Source of the DNA: Planctomycetota bacterium | GTDB lineage: Bacteria; Planctomycetota; Phycisphaerae; WQYP01 | Direction of reading: 5' to 3' | Assembly (NCBI GenBank): GCA_021819825.1 | Contig: JAKAEZ010000003.1 | Location: 1 to 64,000 of the forward strand | Length of the DNA stretch: 64,000 bases | Shown here: positions 9,951 to 18,685 of the stretch, piece after piece | Position numbering within the stretch: the first letter of the stretch is position 1 | How the letters are laid out: each line of letters opens with the position of its first letter | Position numbers and translations under genes: made by a program | Notes under the pieces: model-generated | Told to the model about the DNA's origin: nothing | What the model saw: only the letters and a program-made list of their open reading frames with translations | Databases searched by the model: none

Positions 9951-10652
9951 TTATTTTGGTGGAATGTTTCCAGATTTTTGCTGTTGTTGCCGACGGTGGA
10001 TAAGAAAAATAACTACCGCCAGCACCAGCGCAATTCCCGCGCCAATATAAATAAAGTGTTTGACCTTCGTGACTTCCCTGAAAAGCCAGTTAATGCGTGC
10101 CGCCTGCCAGTATCCCAGATAGATCAGCGTCGGCACGCTTATTAAACCCGCCATGCCGTCCACCACCAGAAATCGCCAGTAAGGCATGCGTGAAACGCCG
10201 CAAAGAGCAAAGATCAGCGCCCGCACGCCGGGTACAAACCTTCCAATAAACAGCGTTAAATTTCCATGCTTTCGGAAATACTTTTCCACACGTTCACGGC
10301 GCTTGGAGTGCATGACTTTGCGAATATGGCGTGCGAGAAAATTATCGGCATCAATGCCGCGCTGTCCGACAAAATACAAAATACTGTCTCCCACCAGCAA
10401 ACCGGCCATGCCAAAAAGCATCATTATTTCAAGGCTGGGCACGCGCCCTGGTGTGGCAATCATGACGTGGTGCGCGGTGGTTGTACCGGCGGCGATATTC
10501 GCCAGGGGACTTTGCCGGGGATTGCATAGATAACCGGAAAAAATCAGGGGCACATCTTCCGGAATCGGCACACCGCAGCCGGCGGCGATCAGAAGCATCG
10601 CCAGAGCAACGTAGGTAAAGCGGATCAATAATGCCTGAATCAGTGGAATCAT
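9951..10652 (-). CDS. DedA family (VTT domain) membrane protein
   Basis: Polytopic inner-membrane protein of the DedA/SNARE-associated family, 233 aa. It shows an N-terminal hydrophobic helix ending with the amphipathic re-entrant PIPEDVPLIFSGYL, the GDSILYFVGQRG segment, and the family signature FIGRFVPGVRALIFALCG, including the conserved Arg residues thought to translocate protons or lipids. Further membrane helices follow, then a basic, Gln-rich cytoplasmic tail. Known members take part in membrane lipid (undecaprenyl-phosphate or phosphatidylethanolamine) flipping and envelope homeostasis; which substrate applies here cannot be read. It is convergent with nrdR and downstream of the TPR gene on the same strand. 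Confidence 0.85.
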   Translation of the reverse strand: MIPLIQALLIRFTYVALAMLLIAAGCGVPIPEDVPLIFSGYLCNPRQSPLANIAAGTTTAHHVMIATPGRVPSLEIMMLFGMAGLLVGDSILYFVGQRGIDADNFLARHIRKVMHSKRRERVEKYFRKHGNLTLFIGRFVPGVRALIFALCGVSRMPYWRFLVVDGMAGLISVPTLIYLGYWQAARINWLFREVTKVKHFIYIGAGIALVLAVVIFLIHRRQQQQKSGNIPPK

Positions 10653-10774
10653 GGTTTGCCCCGTGGCTCCTCATGGATGATACATTCCGCAGCGACCGGC
10701 TGGTACGCTGTCAATCCTGATTGTCAGGCCGGACAGCACTGGGCAAGACCAGGGAAATCCTGTGAGAAGTGGAA

Positions 10775-12199
10775 TCAGGTCCGCTTTTTCCGCAGTTCCG
10801 CAAGCCGCTGCCGGGCGTCGCGGAATGCAATATCCCACTGCGCGATGCGGCTATATGTCTTTTCCGCCTCATCGAACTGCCCGCAGGCTTCTAAGGCCCG
10901 GGCAAGCCAATAGTTGATTTCCTTACTCTTGGTATCTCCCGACTCGTTAAGTTCATAACTTTCCACAGACCGCCGCAGCGTTTCCACCGCTTCCTGATTC
11001 ATGGACTGCTCCAGGAACGAACGCCCCAGCAGATGCAGCGCGTCGGTGCGGCACCGTGGATTATTCTGGGCATGCTGTAAAACGCCGATGGCCTCTTCAA
11101 AGCGTTGCGACCGGAAGAGGCGATAGCCATATTCAAAAAGCACCTGCAAATCAGAGGGGTAATTTTTCACCCGATCTTCATATTCCTCTAATTCAAATTT
11201 CAGTCGCTCCTGCTCGAATTCCGCCAATTCCCGGGCAAGCTCCTGATCATCCGGATTGGCCCGAACCTTGTCCACCAGCGCCCGGTGTTGCCGCCGGAGT
11301 TGTTTAATTCGTATATCACCGATAGTCACTTTGTAACGATAAATTTTGGTCTGGGCGTAGGCCTTTTCCAATACCTCCATGGCGGTTTTTTCACTCTCCG
11401 CAGATTCTCCATCAACCAGAGCTTTGACGTATTTGGCCAGCAACTGCGGGTCGGTTGGATCCTTCTCCCAGGCTTCCTGGCTTTCCCGGATGACTTTGAG
11501 TTTATAGTCTTCGGTTCTAGTTAAGTTTTCCTTTTGCAACAGGTCCTGGGTCATTTCCTGATCGCGCAGAGATTCTTTGAAATCCGGCACGGATTCATAT
11601 TTACCCTTTTTCAGGGTTTCGCGGGTACCAAGCTCTTTGACGCGGGCCGTTAATTCCGGATCGGCCGGCGATAATTCGAGCGCCGCATGGACGGCTTCAC
11701 CGGCTTTGGCGAATTCGCCGAAGCCTTCATATAAGTCGGCCAGTTCAAGATACAATTTCGAATCAGCTTTTTTCTGGGTGCGATTGGCCTGCATGACAAA
11801 CGGCCCGAACCAGAGCAGCATGTCCTTATAACCAGCCGCCGTGGCCTGCCGCAGCATGATCATCATTTGATTGATATTGCCCGGGTCTTTCGCCAGCGCG
11901 TATTCGGCGTTGAGCATCAATTCTTTCGGCGACTTTCCTTTGAAGTAACTTTTGCTTCCCAGCAAGCCACCCAGGCCGCCGCCCGCCTTGCCGCCTTTAA
12001 TCTTTCGCCGTAGCGCAATATCCCGCAAGGCTTCGTGCTCGGCCATATTGGTCGGTTCACGTAATAATCCTTGGATGAACATGTCTATGGCGTAATCATA
12101 ATTCCCCGTATCCGCCACCGTATGGGCGCGCGTGAAATAAGCCTGGCCCTTGCCCGGACCTTCTATAATATTATTTTCAGGAGTTTCCGATTCAGCCAT
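10775..12199 (-). CDS. tetratricopeptide-repeat protein, 474 aa
   Basis: Soluble helical-repeat protein made largely of TPR-like units, recognisable at residues ~16-50 (AYFTRAHTVADTGNYDYAIDMFIQGLLREP), in the middle (LYLELADLYEGFGEFAKAGEAVHAALELSP) and in a C-terminal block (VLFEYGYRLFRSQRFEEAIGVLQHAQ; LARALEACGQFDEAEKTYSRIAQWD). A Gly/Lys-rich linker (KGGKAGGGLGGLLGSK) separates the first repeat from the rest. A charged coiled-coil-like stretch (ELAREL AEFEQERLKFELEE) lies near residue 310. There is no signal peptide. TPR arrays mediate protein-protein contacts; the partner is unknown. Probably monocistronic. Confidence 0.85.
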   Translation of the reverse strand: MAESETPENNIIEGPGKGQAYFTRAHTVADTGNYDYAIDMFIQGLLREPTNMAEHEALRDIALRRKIKGGKAGGGLGGLLGSKSYFKGKSPKELMLNAEYALAKDPGNINQMMIMLRQATAAGYKDMLLWFGPFVMQANRTQKKADSKLYLELADLYEGFGEFAKAGEAVHAALELSPADPELTARVKELGTRETLKKGKYESVPDFKESLRDQEMTQDLLQKENLTRTEDYKLKVIRESQEAWEKDPTDPQLLAKYVKALVDGESAESEKTAMEVLEKAYAQTKIYRYKVTIGDIRIKQLRRQHRALVDKVRANPDDQELARELAEFEQERLKFELEEYEDRVKNYPSDLQVLFEYGYRLFRSQRFEEAIGVLQHAQNNPRCRTDALHLLGRSFLEQSMNQEAVETLRRSVESYELNESGDTKSKEINYWLARALEACGQFDEAEKTYSRIAQWDIAFRDARQRLAELRKKRT

Positions 12200-12554
12200 C
12201 GATTACAATCTCTTTAATTAGCGACCACAAAAAAGCGACACTATTTTACGCGGATCCCGTCCAAGTTTCTAGCGCGTTGCGATTCCAACGCACGGTAACA
12301 GCGGATGGCCGGGGCCAAGAGCACGATTTTCCGACCCTGACCGTACCAGATGTACCTTTTCTGTCAAGCGCAAGGGCTTCCATTGCCGTAATTTATCAGA
12401 GAATAACGCCCCAATGTTCCGATCTTAACAGGTTGTCTGGTTTGCCTGATCGGTCATCTGGAGGATCACGACTTGGGAATAAAATGCGCCATTCTTCGCC
12501 GGCAGTGACCGCAACATGCCTTTGAGCGTGTCCCAGGTTGGCAATTTCATTGCT

Positions 12555-12728
12555 TTATTCGGCAGCCAAGGGGGTGCTGTAATTTTCGCGGCTGATGGGC
12601 AGCGATGGGCGGCAGCTCATGCGGCGTTTCGCTTTCATACGCGTGGTAGACCGCCAGGTACGAAATGCAAAAATAAGGGCGAACAACAGCGGCTGAGCCG
12701 AGAGAATCCACAATAATGTCATCATCAT
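12555..12728 (-). CDS. possible small membrane protein, 57 aa
   Basis: Short frame starting MMMTLLWILS, with one hydrophobic helix (LLWILSAQPLLFALIFAF) followed by a strongly basic segment (RTWRSTTRMKAKRRM), the usual layout of a single-pass protein with its positive end in the cytoplasm. GGAG lies 5 nt before the first ATG, the main reason to list it. There is no recognised family and the C-terminal half looks like random sequence, so it may be spurious. Confidence 0.3.
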   Translation of the reverse strand: MMMTLLWILSAQPLLFALIFAFRTWRSTTRMKAKRRMSCRPSLPISRENYSTPLAAE

Positions 12729-12809
12729 TATGACTCCGTTACGCGCGCAATATCCGCCCGGCCGAACGCACATGGTCCGGTATTAACCGCATGGTATTTG
12801 CGTTTTTGC

Positions 12810-12862
12810 TAGGAGCCTGTCCGAGTAATCGCAATCCCGGCCATTACTCGGACAGGCTCCTA
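12810..12862. repeat. perfect 20-bp inverted repeat
   Basis: Arms TAGGAGCCTGTCCGAGTAAT at 12810-12829 and its exact reverse complement at 12843-12862, with a 13-nt loop. Related half-sites occur at 40900-40919 (one base different) and about 53702-53715, which points to a dispersed repeat or small MITE-like element instead of a private terminator; there is no T-tract. Confidence 0.7.
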
Positions 12863-12914
12863 ACCCCTCTGCAATAATTTATCGGACAACTCGGCGGCTA
12901 AGATTGAATAATTA

Positions 12915-14216
12915 TTATGAAATCGGACCCAGATTGGTATCGCGCAATGTTTTCATGGCTCTTAGCAGAACTTCAATTTGCGCATCAGAATGTGTCGCCA
13001 TTAAGCTTATTCGCAGGCGGGCCGTGTTGGGAGCCACGGTGGGCGGGCGGATCGCGGGAATATAAATGCCTTGCTCACGCAAGGCCGCTGCCGCCTCAAG
13101 TGCGTGCTGCGCTGATCCCAGCATCACCGGAATAATCGGGGATTCCGAGGATCCCGTTTGATACCCCATGGCCATTAATTCGGTTCGCACGTGCTGTGCC
13201 AGGGAAAGCACACGTTGCCGCCGCTGCGGCTCGCGGCGACTAATATTTAATGCGCAACGGGCCGCCGCCGTGCACACCGCCGGCAACGCGGTGGTGTAAA
13301 TGAATTGCCGGGACCGGTTAATCAATGTATCAATGACCGGTCGGGGTCCGGTGACAAAACCACCCACCGACCCCAGTGCCTTGGACAGTGTACCTACGCT
13401 TACCGCCACCGCCGATTCTACATTTTGCAGAGCCGCCAGTCCGCGTCCATCCGGCCCAAGAACACCCGTGGCGTGAGCCTCATCGGTAACCAGCAACGCG
13501 CCATGCGATTGGGCGATGCGGCTTAATTGTCGCAAATCCGCCAAGTCTCCATCCATGGAGAAAACAGTATCGGTTACAATCCATGACCGACTTATTCCGT
13601 TGGAGATTGTTTCATTCATATTGACTTGGGAACCTGCCGCAGTCGCATGATGGGCCTGCGGCGCTGTCTGGCTTTCCGCGCGTGAGATGCGATCAAGCAA
13701 TTCGGCCAGACGGGAGTAATTCTTGTGGTGATAGGTTCGGTGCTTGCAGCCGGAGGCATCGGCGGCATCCAGCAGACTGGCATGATTAAGTTTATCGGAG
13801 AAAATCAGATCTCGCGGGGTGGTAAAACAGGTCAGCACCGCCATATTGGCCGCATAGCCGGATGAAAAAATCAGTGCCGCCTCGGCCTGCTTGAATTCCG
13901 CCAGGTCCGCTTCCAATTCATGGTGTGATTGCATGGAACCAGCGACCAGCCGCGATGCTCCCGAGCCAAAGCCCCATCGGTCTATCGCCTCGCGGGCGGC
14001 ATCAAGCACTTCCGGATCGGCTGCCAGACCCAGATAATTATTGGTGCAGAATTGCAGATACCGTCTAGAGCCAATGACCAGTTCCGCGCCCTGGGCACCG
14101 CTGACTTCCGACAATCCACGAAACAAATGATCGCGTTTTCGTTTATGGAGATCGTCCGTCAGTGAGTGGAGCCATTGTTGGATTGCCGGCGTGGTTGGTG
14201 AGGCTTTGTGATCCAT
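12915..14216 (-). CDS. bioF: 8-amino-7-oxononanoate synthase / alpha-oxoamine synthase
   Basis: PLP-dependent fold-type I acyltransferase that condenses an amino acid with an acyl-CoA or acyl-ACP; BioF makes 8-amino-7-oxononanoate from alanine and pimeloyl thioester. Visible features: NNYLGLAADPEV near residue 60, GSGASRLVAGS, the His stacking on PLP within HASLLDA, DEAHATGVLGPDGRG, and the Schiff-base Lys279 in GTLSKALGSVGG. An unusual insert of about 30 residues (SQTAPQAHHATAAGSQVNMN) lies just before the IVTDTVFSMDGD strand. No other biotin-synthesis gene is adjacent, so an orphan alpha-oxoamine synthase such as Kbl or a sphingolipid-type enzyme cannot be excluded; length (433 aa) and motifs favour BioF. 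The biotin ligase birA is 48 kb away. Confidence 0.8.
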   Translation of the reverse strand: MDHKASPTTPAIQQWLHSLTDDLHKRKRDHLFRGLSEVSGAQGAELVIGSRRYLQFCTNNYLGLAADPEVLDAAREAIDRWGFGSGASRLVAGSMQSHHELEADLAEFKQAEAALIFSSGYAANMAVLTCFTTPRDLIFSDKLNHASLLDAADASGCKHRTYHHKNYSRLAELLDRISRAESQTAPQAHHATAAGSQVNMNETISNGISRSWIVTDTVFSMDGDLADLRQLSRIAQSHGALLVTDEAHATGVLGPDGRGLAALQNVESAVAVSVGTLSKALGSVGGFVTGPRPVIDTLINRSRQFIYTTALPAVCTAAARCALNISRREPQRRQRVLSLAQHVRTELMAMGYQTGSSESPIIPVMLGSAQHALEAAAALREQGIYIPAIRPPTVAPNTARLRISLMATHSDAQIEVLLRAMKTLRDTNLGPIS

Positions 14217-14351
14217 GAAAATACTGATCCGATTTAATCATCCGCTTTGCATGTAACGTGTATCGCATAATTCGCGGGCGGCATGCAACTTGACCCTGCC
14301 GGCGATCGGGGAAAAATTTGCATCCCGTCGGGTCGGCCGGGGCGTGATGGG

Positions 14352-14687
14352 TTACGATACTACGCGGCCGGCCACCGACGGTTTAATGCCGCTGGAAGCT
14401 GTGCGATTTTCCAGCCGCTTTTTCAGCGTGCTGCTGGCTTTGAAGCGAAGCCGCAATCGCCCGGGCACCGTGATGGACTGCAGTGTTTTGGGGTTCTGGG
14501 CTTTGTGTTCGGCGCGTTGTCGCACCTCAAAAACGCCGAAGTCGCGAAACTCCAGGCGATTGCCGCGAATCAGAGAATCGCTGATCTCATCCAGGAACGC
14601 CTGAACAATTTGCTTAGTGATAACACGATTGACTTTATTGGCATCAGCGATGCGATCCACGATTTCTTTTTTTGTGACGGTTGCCAT
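14352..14687 (-). CDS. HU/IHF-family DNA-binding protein
   Basis: DNABII nucleoid protein that bends DNA as a dimer. The ATG at 14687 is chosen because GGAGAG lies 9 nt upstream and translation then begins MATVTKKEIVDRIA, as in HU/IHF; an upstream in-frame ATG at 14804 would add 39 residues unlike the family. The core follows: helices (VNRVITKQIVQAFLDEISDSL), the FRDFGVFEVRQRAEHKAQNP segment corresponding to the beta-arm entry, then FKASSTLKKRLE. In the arm region the usual R-N-P is replaced by Q-N-P and Pro-rich consensus is partly lost, with a 15-residue Ser/Val-rich tail. 111 aa against the usual ~90. Confidence 0.85.
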   Translation of the reverse strand: MATVTKKEIVDRIADANKVNRVITKQIVQAFLDEISDSLIRGNRLEFRDFGVFEVRQRAEHKAQNPKTLQSITVPGRLRLRFKASSTLKKRLENRTASSGIKPSVAGRVVS

Positions 14688-14831
14688 GGCGTAATGCTCT
14701 CCATGGAGGTGCCTGATAATGCGTCCCAATTCAGTTCCCGCAGCCACGAGCCGGACGGAATTTTCACAGGCTGGGATTATCCAAGTACTGGTTAAGCGCG
14801 TCAAGGTAAGGTTCTATTTTGCCAGGATGGT

Positions 14832-15443
14832 TTACCAACTCACGCTGGGCGGCTTGCCGATAAGTTGTGCGATGCGTTGGTTGATGATCTGGGCTTGTTG
14901 CGCCTTCCGTCGCTTGAGTTGGGCCTTTAACTCGTTGATTTTTTTGACCAGTTGATTCAGTTCGTGCAGACGGATTTTTTGCCGCAGATCAAACTGTGCG
15001 GTCACCACTTGTTTGAGCCGCGCGCGCAGCAGTTCCGCTGCGGATGGAGGCAGGCCGGGCTGGCGCAGTTCGCCGGCGAGTTTAAAGGATTCATGGGTGT
15101 CCGCCAGATCAAGCAGCGTCAGGTGGAGCAATCGAGGATCGGTCTGTCGAAGCCGCTCCAACCGGGCGAAGTTAGGAGCCGCTTCGGCAATGAGTTTGTT
15201 AAATTGCTTGGGATCAGATTGCCGGAGAATTTCCGCTTTACGGAAAACGTCAGGCTCTGTGCTTTTTAGGAAGGCCAAAATCTGATCGATTTGGCCTTTG
15301 GGCAGGCTTCGTAGCGTGCGCGGAGGTATCTGTGCTTTTGACGCTGTTGCACTGAAAAGCGCGGCATGAGGGCTGACCAGTACGCAAAGGGCCAATAAAG
15401 CTGCAACCGACATTTGTCGGCCGATAGTAGAGCGCAAAATCAT
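14832..15443 (-). CDS. exported helical protein of the ECF operon, 203 aa
   Basis: Begins with a typical Sec signal peptide (basic start, hydrophobic core VAALLALCVLVSPHAALF, Ala-rich exit), so the mature protein is periplasmic or surface-bound. The mature part is almost entirely helical and rich in Leu, Arg and Gln, ending in a coiled-coil (LNQLVKKINELKAQLKRRKAQQAQ). Short motifs resemble periplasmic proteins linked to anti-sigma operons, but I do not recognise a named family. It is third in an operon behind an ECF sigma and an anti-sigma-like membrane protein (21 nt gap), so it may be a target or modulator of that system. Confidence 0.65.
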   Translation of the reverse strand: MILRSTIGRQMSVAALLALCVLVSPHAALFSATASKAQIPPRTLRSLPKGQIDQILAFLKSTEPDVFRKAEILRQSDPKQFNKLIAEAAPNFARLERLRQTDPRLLHLTLLDLADTHESFKLAGELRQPGLPPSAAELLRARLKQVVTAQFDLRQKIRLHELNQLVKKINELKAQLKRRKAQQAQIINQRIAQLIGKPPSVSW

Positions 15444-15464
15444 GCGAAAAATCCTTGCTGGTTA

Positions 15465-16085
15465 TTACTGAATGTTGTCGGGCTGTGATTCGCTATCTTC
15501 GGTGCCGGAAATCGGGATTTTGTCCAACGCGTTAAATAGCTGCATGATCCCCGCGCTGCCCGCGCCACTTTGCGCATCAAATAGGTTGCCGCCGCCTAAA
15601 TGCTCAATGCGTGAGCGAATCAGCCGAATGGGCGTATTGGCTTGATACGGCAAATGACTTTCGGCCATTTCCTGAAAGGTGTTTTCGGCATCCATGACAC
15701 GGGCTTGATGCGCCTGTATGTGCTGGCGGACAATGTAAATTCCGGCCATGACAACCGCGGCGGCAGCAATGCCGGAGGCCATGGACATGGAGCGATAAAA
15801 CCAGCGGCGCATCATGCGCCAACGCGCAGCTTTTTGCTCCTGATGGACCGCCTCATGAATGGTGTCTTTTACCTGTTGCTTCATGCGCCCCAGGGAAACT
15901 TGATCCACGTGCGATTCCAGCGGCGGCAAGGCATTGAGCTGTTTAAATTGCACCAGTATCTGATCATACTCAAGCATTGCCGCCGGATAGGTTTCAACGT
16001 GATCGCGCAAAATCCCGCGGGCCTCAGCACCTAATTCTCCAGAAACATCCAGCAGGCAGGCTTGGGAAAATTTATTCGACTTCAT
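15465..16085 (-). CDS. single-pass membrane anti-sigma-like protein
   Basis: The start at 16085 gives MKSNKFSQACLLDVSGELGA, an anti-sigma-like N-terminus (ACLLDVSGELGAEARGILRDHVETYP) resembling the zinc-finger HC2 fold but without the HxxxCxxC zinc ligands. One membrane helix follows at residues ~100-125 (MSMASGIAAAAVVMAGIYIV), then a periplasmic domain of about 80 residues. It overlaps the end of the ECF sigma gene by 14 nt, the typical translational coupling of sigma/anti-sigma pairs. Inferred role: holds the sigma factor at the membrane until a stimulus is sensed. A longer reading upstream (to 16175) would lie inside the sigma gene and is rejected. Confidence 0.65.
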   Translation of the reverse strand: MKSNKFSQACLLDVSGELGAEARGILRDHVETYPAAMLEYDQILVQFKQLNALPPLESHVDQVSLGRMKQQVKDTIHEAVHQEQKAARWRMMRRWFYRSMSMASGIAAAAVVMAGIYIVRQHIQAHQARVMDAENTFQEMAESHLPYQANTPIRLIRSRIEHLGGGNLFDAQSGAGSAGIMQLFNALDKIPISGTEDSESQPDNIQ

Positions 16086-16656
16086 GACTGACCTCCATGG
16101 TAACGCGCAATTTCCCCAAGGCTCGATGGGCTCTTGCCAGAACCGTTCCCAAGGGGCAATGCAGCATTTTGGCAATGTCTTTGAATGGCATTTCTCCGTA
16201 ATGTCGCAGCAGCAGCACCTGCCGATCTATTTCGGGAAGTTGCTCCAGAGCTTCATAAAGCCTTTGCACGTCCTCCTGATGGTGCACCGGATCGGATGGA
16301 TGCCCCGTCCGGCCCGCCATGTCGTCCGTTATTTCCGCCCCGGTGTTGGAGTCTACAACGGTTGATCGCACGGGGCGGCGAACGCGCGAGCGGCTTTGAT
16401 CTCGGATTAAATTTACGAGTATGCGAAAAAGCCACGCATCAAACTTATCCCGGTGATCGTAGCGTTCCAGCTTCTGCACGACCCGTAAAAATGTTTCCTG
16501 CACCAGATCATGCGCCAAATCACGATTTTTGGTAGATCGCCATGCAAATCCATACAATCGCTGCCAATAGGCATCCACCAGCGCATCCCAGGCGCTTTTG
16601 TCACCCGCCTGGCATTGTGCCAGTAACACGGTCACCGCTTGAGCGTCCATACCCAT
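16072..16656 (-). CDS. ECF-type RNA polymerase sigma factor
   Basis: 194-aa group IV sigma70. Region 2 (LYGFAWRSTKNRDLAHDLVQETFLRVVQ) recognises the -10 element and region 4 (LEQLPEIDRQVLLLRHYGEMPFKDIAKML) the -35; the two are joined by a linker rich in Arg and Ser (DQSRSRVRRPVRSTVV). There is no region 1.1 or 3. It is the first gene of a three-gene operon with the membrane anti-sigma-like protein (14-nt overlap) and a secreted helical protein, so it is likely regulated by release from that protein. ECF operons are often autoregulated, but no repeated promoter motif could be picked out upstream. Confidence 0.92.
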   Translation of the reverse strand: MGMDAQAVTVLLAQCQAGDKSAWDALVDAYWQRLYGFAWRSTKNRDLAHDLVQETFLRVVQKLERYDHRDKFDAWLFRILVNLIRDQSRSRVRRPVRSTVVDSNTGAEITDDMAGRTGHPSDPVHHQEDVQRLYEALEQLPEIDRQVLLLRHYGEMPFKDIAKMLHCPLGTVLARAHRALGKLRVTMEVSHEVE

Positions 16657-16950
16657 CCTTCACAGTCTATTTAAGCCCAAACCATTCGCATCAATGGCCC
16701 GCTTAAACAGGCTTATTATAATAAACGCCACCCCGGAACGCCTATTGCTTTTATTCTATTCTTTTTTAACGCTATTTCTCGGCCTTGCCAGCGAGTCGGA
16801 CAGGTATTATACTCCAAGGCTTGAATATTCCCTTGCTTAGCAGTGCGGGGACCATCAGCAAGCGTATCTTCTATTGTCCGGCGAACCGGGCTGGTAATGC
16901 TTAAAGATGGCGGATTAATGCAGAAAATGGCCGATTTCGGCGGAGTAGCT

Positions 16951-17202
16951 ATGCTGAAGGTAAAGTCGCGCGGTAACGAAACAGTGGATCAAATGCTTCG
17001 TCGCTTCAAGAAGCTCTGTGAAAAAGAAGGGCTTATTAAAGATATGAAGCGCGTTGCCTATTTTGAAAAACCCAGCGAAAAGCGCCGCCGCCAACTGCGT
17101 AAAGCCCAAAAGCGCGAAATGAAAACCCTTATGGAAGCCAACGGCATTACCCCGCCGCCAACCAAAGAGCGCACGGCAACACGGGAACGTGAGCGGTCTT
17201 AA
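16951..17202 (+). CDS. rpsU: 30S ribosomal protein bS21
   Basis: Small basic protein of the 30S platform that helps mRNA selection. The ATG at 16951 is chosen because GGAG lies 5 nt upstream and the protein then begins MLKVKSRGNETVDQMLRRFKK, matching bS21; the frame is open for 36 codons upstream without family similarity. The usual core (KKLCEKEGLIKDMKRVAYFEKPSEKRRRQ) is followed by a longer basic tail ending TKERTATRERERS, giving 83 aa against the ~70 of E. coli. It is a single gene with no dnaG/rpoD neighbours. Confidence 0.92.
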   Translation: MLKVKSRGNETVDQMLRRFKKLCEKEGLIKDMKRVAYFEKPSEKRRRQLRKAQKREMKTLMEANGITPPPTKERTATRERERS

Positions 17203-17338
17203 TTAGTAAGCTTCTCAAAACGCTGAATTTTGAATTCCCGGGCGGCTCTATGGGAGTCGTCCAGTGGCATGGCTGACTGAAGGGTGCTGATTCCCGTTAC
17301 TTTTCGCACGGGCAATGGCGCGGTTCATTGGGTAAATG

Positions 17339-17827
17339 TTAATTTGTTTCGCTTGCCGACTTTTGCGGGCGATGAGCCAGAAGCGACTGGGCGCGGCGAA
17401 ATGATAAATAGATAAATATCACAATATTAAATACCAGCGTCGCAATCCGCAGCCAGTCCGGTTGGCGGAAATTTTCCAGAATTTCCGGGGGTAACAGCAG
17501 CCCCAACTCCACCAGAACCAGGTACTCCGCCCAGGCCTTTTGCAGCAGCATTCCTCCGCCTTCCAGCACGAAGATCACCGTATATAGCATCAACGCTGAA
17601 AAGAGGATCCACGTTGCCGGCAGCGGTCCGGTCCCGTGCGGCCCGGAATGCGGAATAAATCCCAACCGATCCATCCAATACAAGCTGATGCGGGCAATCC
17701 AAGCCTGCGGGGCTGTGATCAATAGCACGGCCGTGACGCAGACAATCAGCGCCAGAGTCAGTGACAATAGAGCGATTAATTTCACGCCCAGCGCGTCCTG
17801 ACTTTTATCAGCGGCGATTTGTGACAT
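17339..17827 (-). CDS. DUF2127-like integral membrane protein
   Basis: 162 aa with four probable membrane helices: LIALLSLTLALIVCVTAVLL, a second after a proline-rich loop (ATWILFSALMLYTVIFVLEG), a third around AEYLVLVELGLLLPPEIL, and a fourth LVFNIVIFIYLSFRRA. The sequence around GGGMLLQKAWAEYLVLVELGLLLPPEI fits the DUF2127 pattern (glycine-rich turn, then W-A-E-Y and P-x-E). No function is established for that family. It is 44 nt upstream of the end of the SUFU-like gene on the same strand, so both may share a transcript. Confidence 0.65.
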   Translation of the reverse strand: MSQIAADKSQDALGVKLIALLSLTLALIVCVTAVLLITAPQAWIARISLYWMDRLGFIPHSGPHGTGPLPATWILFSALMLYTVIFVLEGGGMLLQKAWAEYLVLVELGLLLPPEILENFRQPDWLRIATLVFNIVIFIYLSFRRAQSLLAHRPQKSASETN

Positions 17828-17870
17828 GCGGAAAATCCCTGGTTATCCCGTTGAAATATCAATGACTTGC

Positions 17871-18545
17871 TTACACCACGCTGTGGCGATGCGGTTCGGT
17901 AACTGGAATACAGTCATGGTGCAGCAGCACTTTTTGCAATCCCGAGCCATCTTGCGCCCGGGCAAATTGCAACTCGGCATCGGTGATACCTACGCACAGC
18001 AATAAATCAAATACACCCGAATCCAGTCGGGCCTGCGTTGGAATATGTTCCGGCGGAAGAATCAGCAGGTTGCGAATCAGTGAACGGTCTGATTTATCTA
18101 TTGTGCGCCCCAGAGGTACGCGGTCAAAGGGTTCCAGCAGACCCCCGGCGATAAGTTCCTGCGCCACTAGAATCTGCATGGCCATCAGCGAAGCAAGCGT
18201 CTCTATGGCCCATGGCGCAGGTTCCGCAGTCTGCATAAAAAATTCAAAGCCCAAGCCGCTGTATTGATCGGGCTGCTTGTCGGCGGGATCTATTCCCCAT
18301 GGGTTGGACAAGCCGGTTGTTATATAAACCCAGTTGTCATGGTACTCATTGGGAGGCGATGTTAATACGCCATGCGTAAGCCAGCGCGGATCAATGTCGT
18401 TAAACCCCATGGATTCAAACCACTTGGCTGAAAGTGATTCAATATCGTCCGCAAATGGCCCGAACAACTCGGGATATACCGCTTCCTCCCGCTGTTTCCA
18501 TACGTCTTGAAACCATTTTTTCCAGTGTTCTTCCGCTGTTTTCAT
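17871..18545 (-). CDS. suppressor-of-fused (SUFU) domain protein
   Basis: About 224 aa. The pattern THGVLTSPPNEYHDNWVYITTGLSNPW, the later GLGFEFFMQTAEPAPWAIETLASLMA and the hydrophobic LLCVGITDAELQFAR fit the bacterial SUFU domain related to animal Suppressor of Fused. Bacterial members are small cytoplasmic proteins of unknown function, often thought to be immunity or protein-binding modules. The start at 18545 (MKTAEEHWKKWF) is preferred; an upstream in-frame ATG at 18602 adds Arg/Ser-rich residues without similarity. No toxin is adjacent, so an immunity role is not supported here. Confidence 0.7.
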   Translation of the reverse strand: MKTAEEHWKKWFQDVWKQREEAVYPELFGPFADDIESLSAKWFESMGFNDIDPRWLTHGVLTSPPNEYHDNWVYITTGLSNPWGIDPADKQPDQYSGLGFEFFMQTAEPAPWAIETLASLMAMQILVAQELIAGGLLEPFDRVPLGRTIDKSDRSLIRNLLILPPEHIPTQARLDSGVFDLLLCVGITDAELQFARAQDGSGLQKVLLHHDCIPVTEPHRHSVV

Positions 18546-18685
18546 CCATACTACATTAGCCGATTGGCTCCTCACGCGGAAGCGCTGCATCCTCGATTGC
18601 ATCCTCGATTATTTCTCGTTCCTGAAGTGTTGGGCAACAGGCGATATAATCATCGGCAGGTGCTTAAAATGGAGTCTCTTGAACC

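Larger units (their letters stand above)
12200..12914. other. 715-bp gap, mostly non-coding
   Basis: Between the TPR gene and the bioF-like gene I see only a doubtful 57-residue reading frame (12555-12728) and a perfect 20-bp hairpin (12810-12862), both listed separately. The remainder shows no recognisable RNA or protein. Confidence 0.4.
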
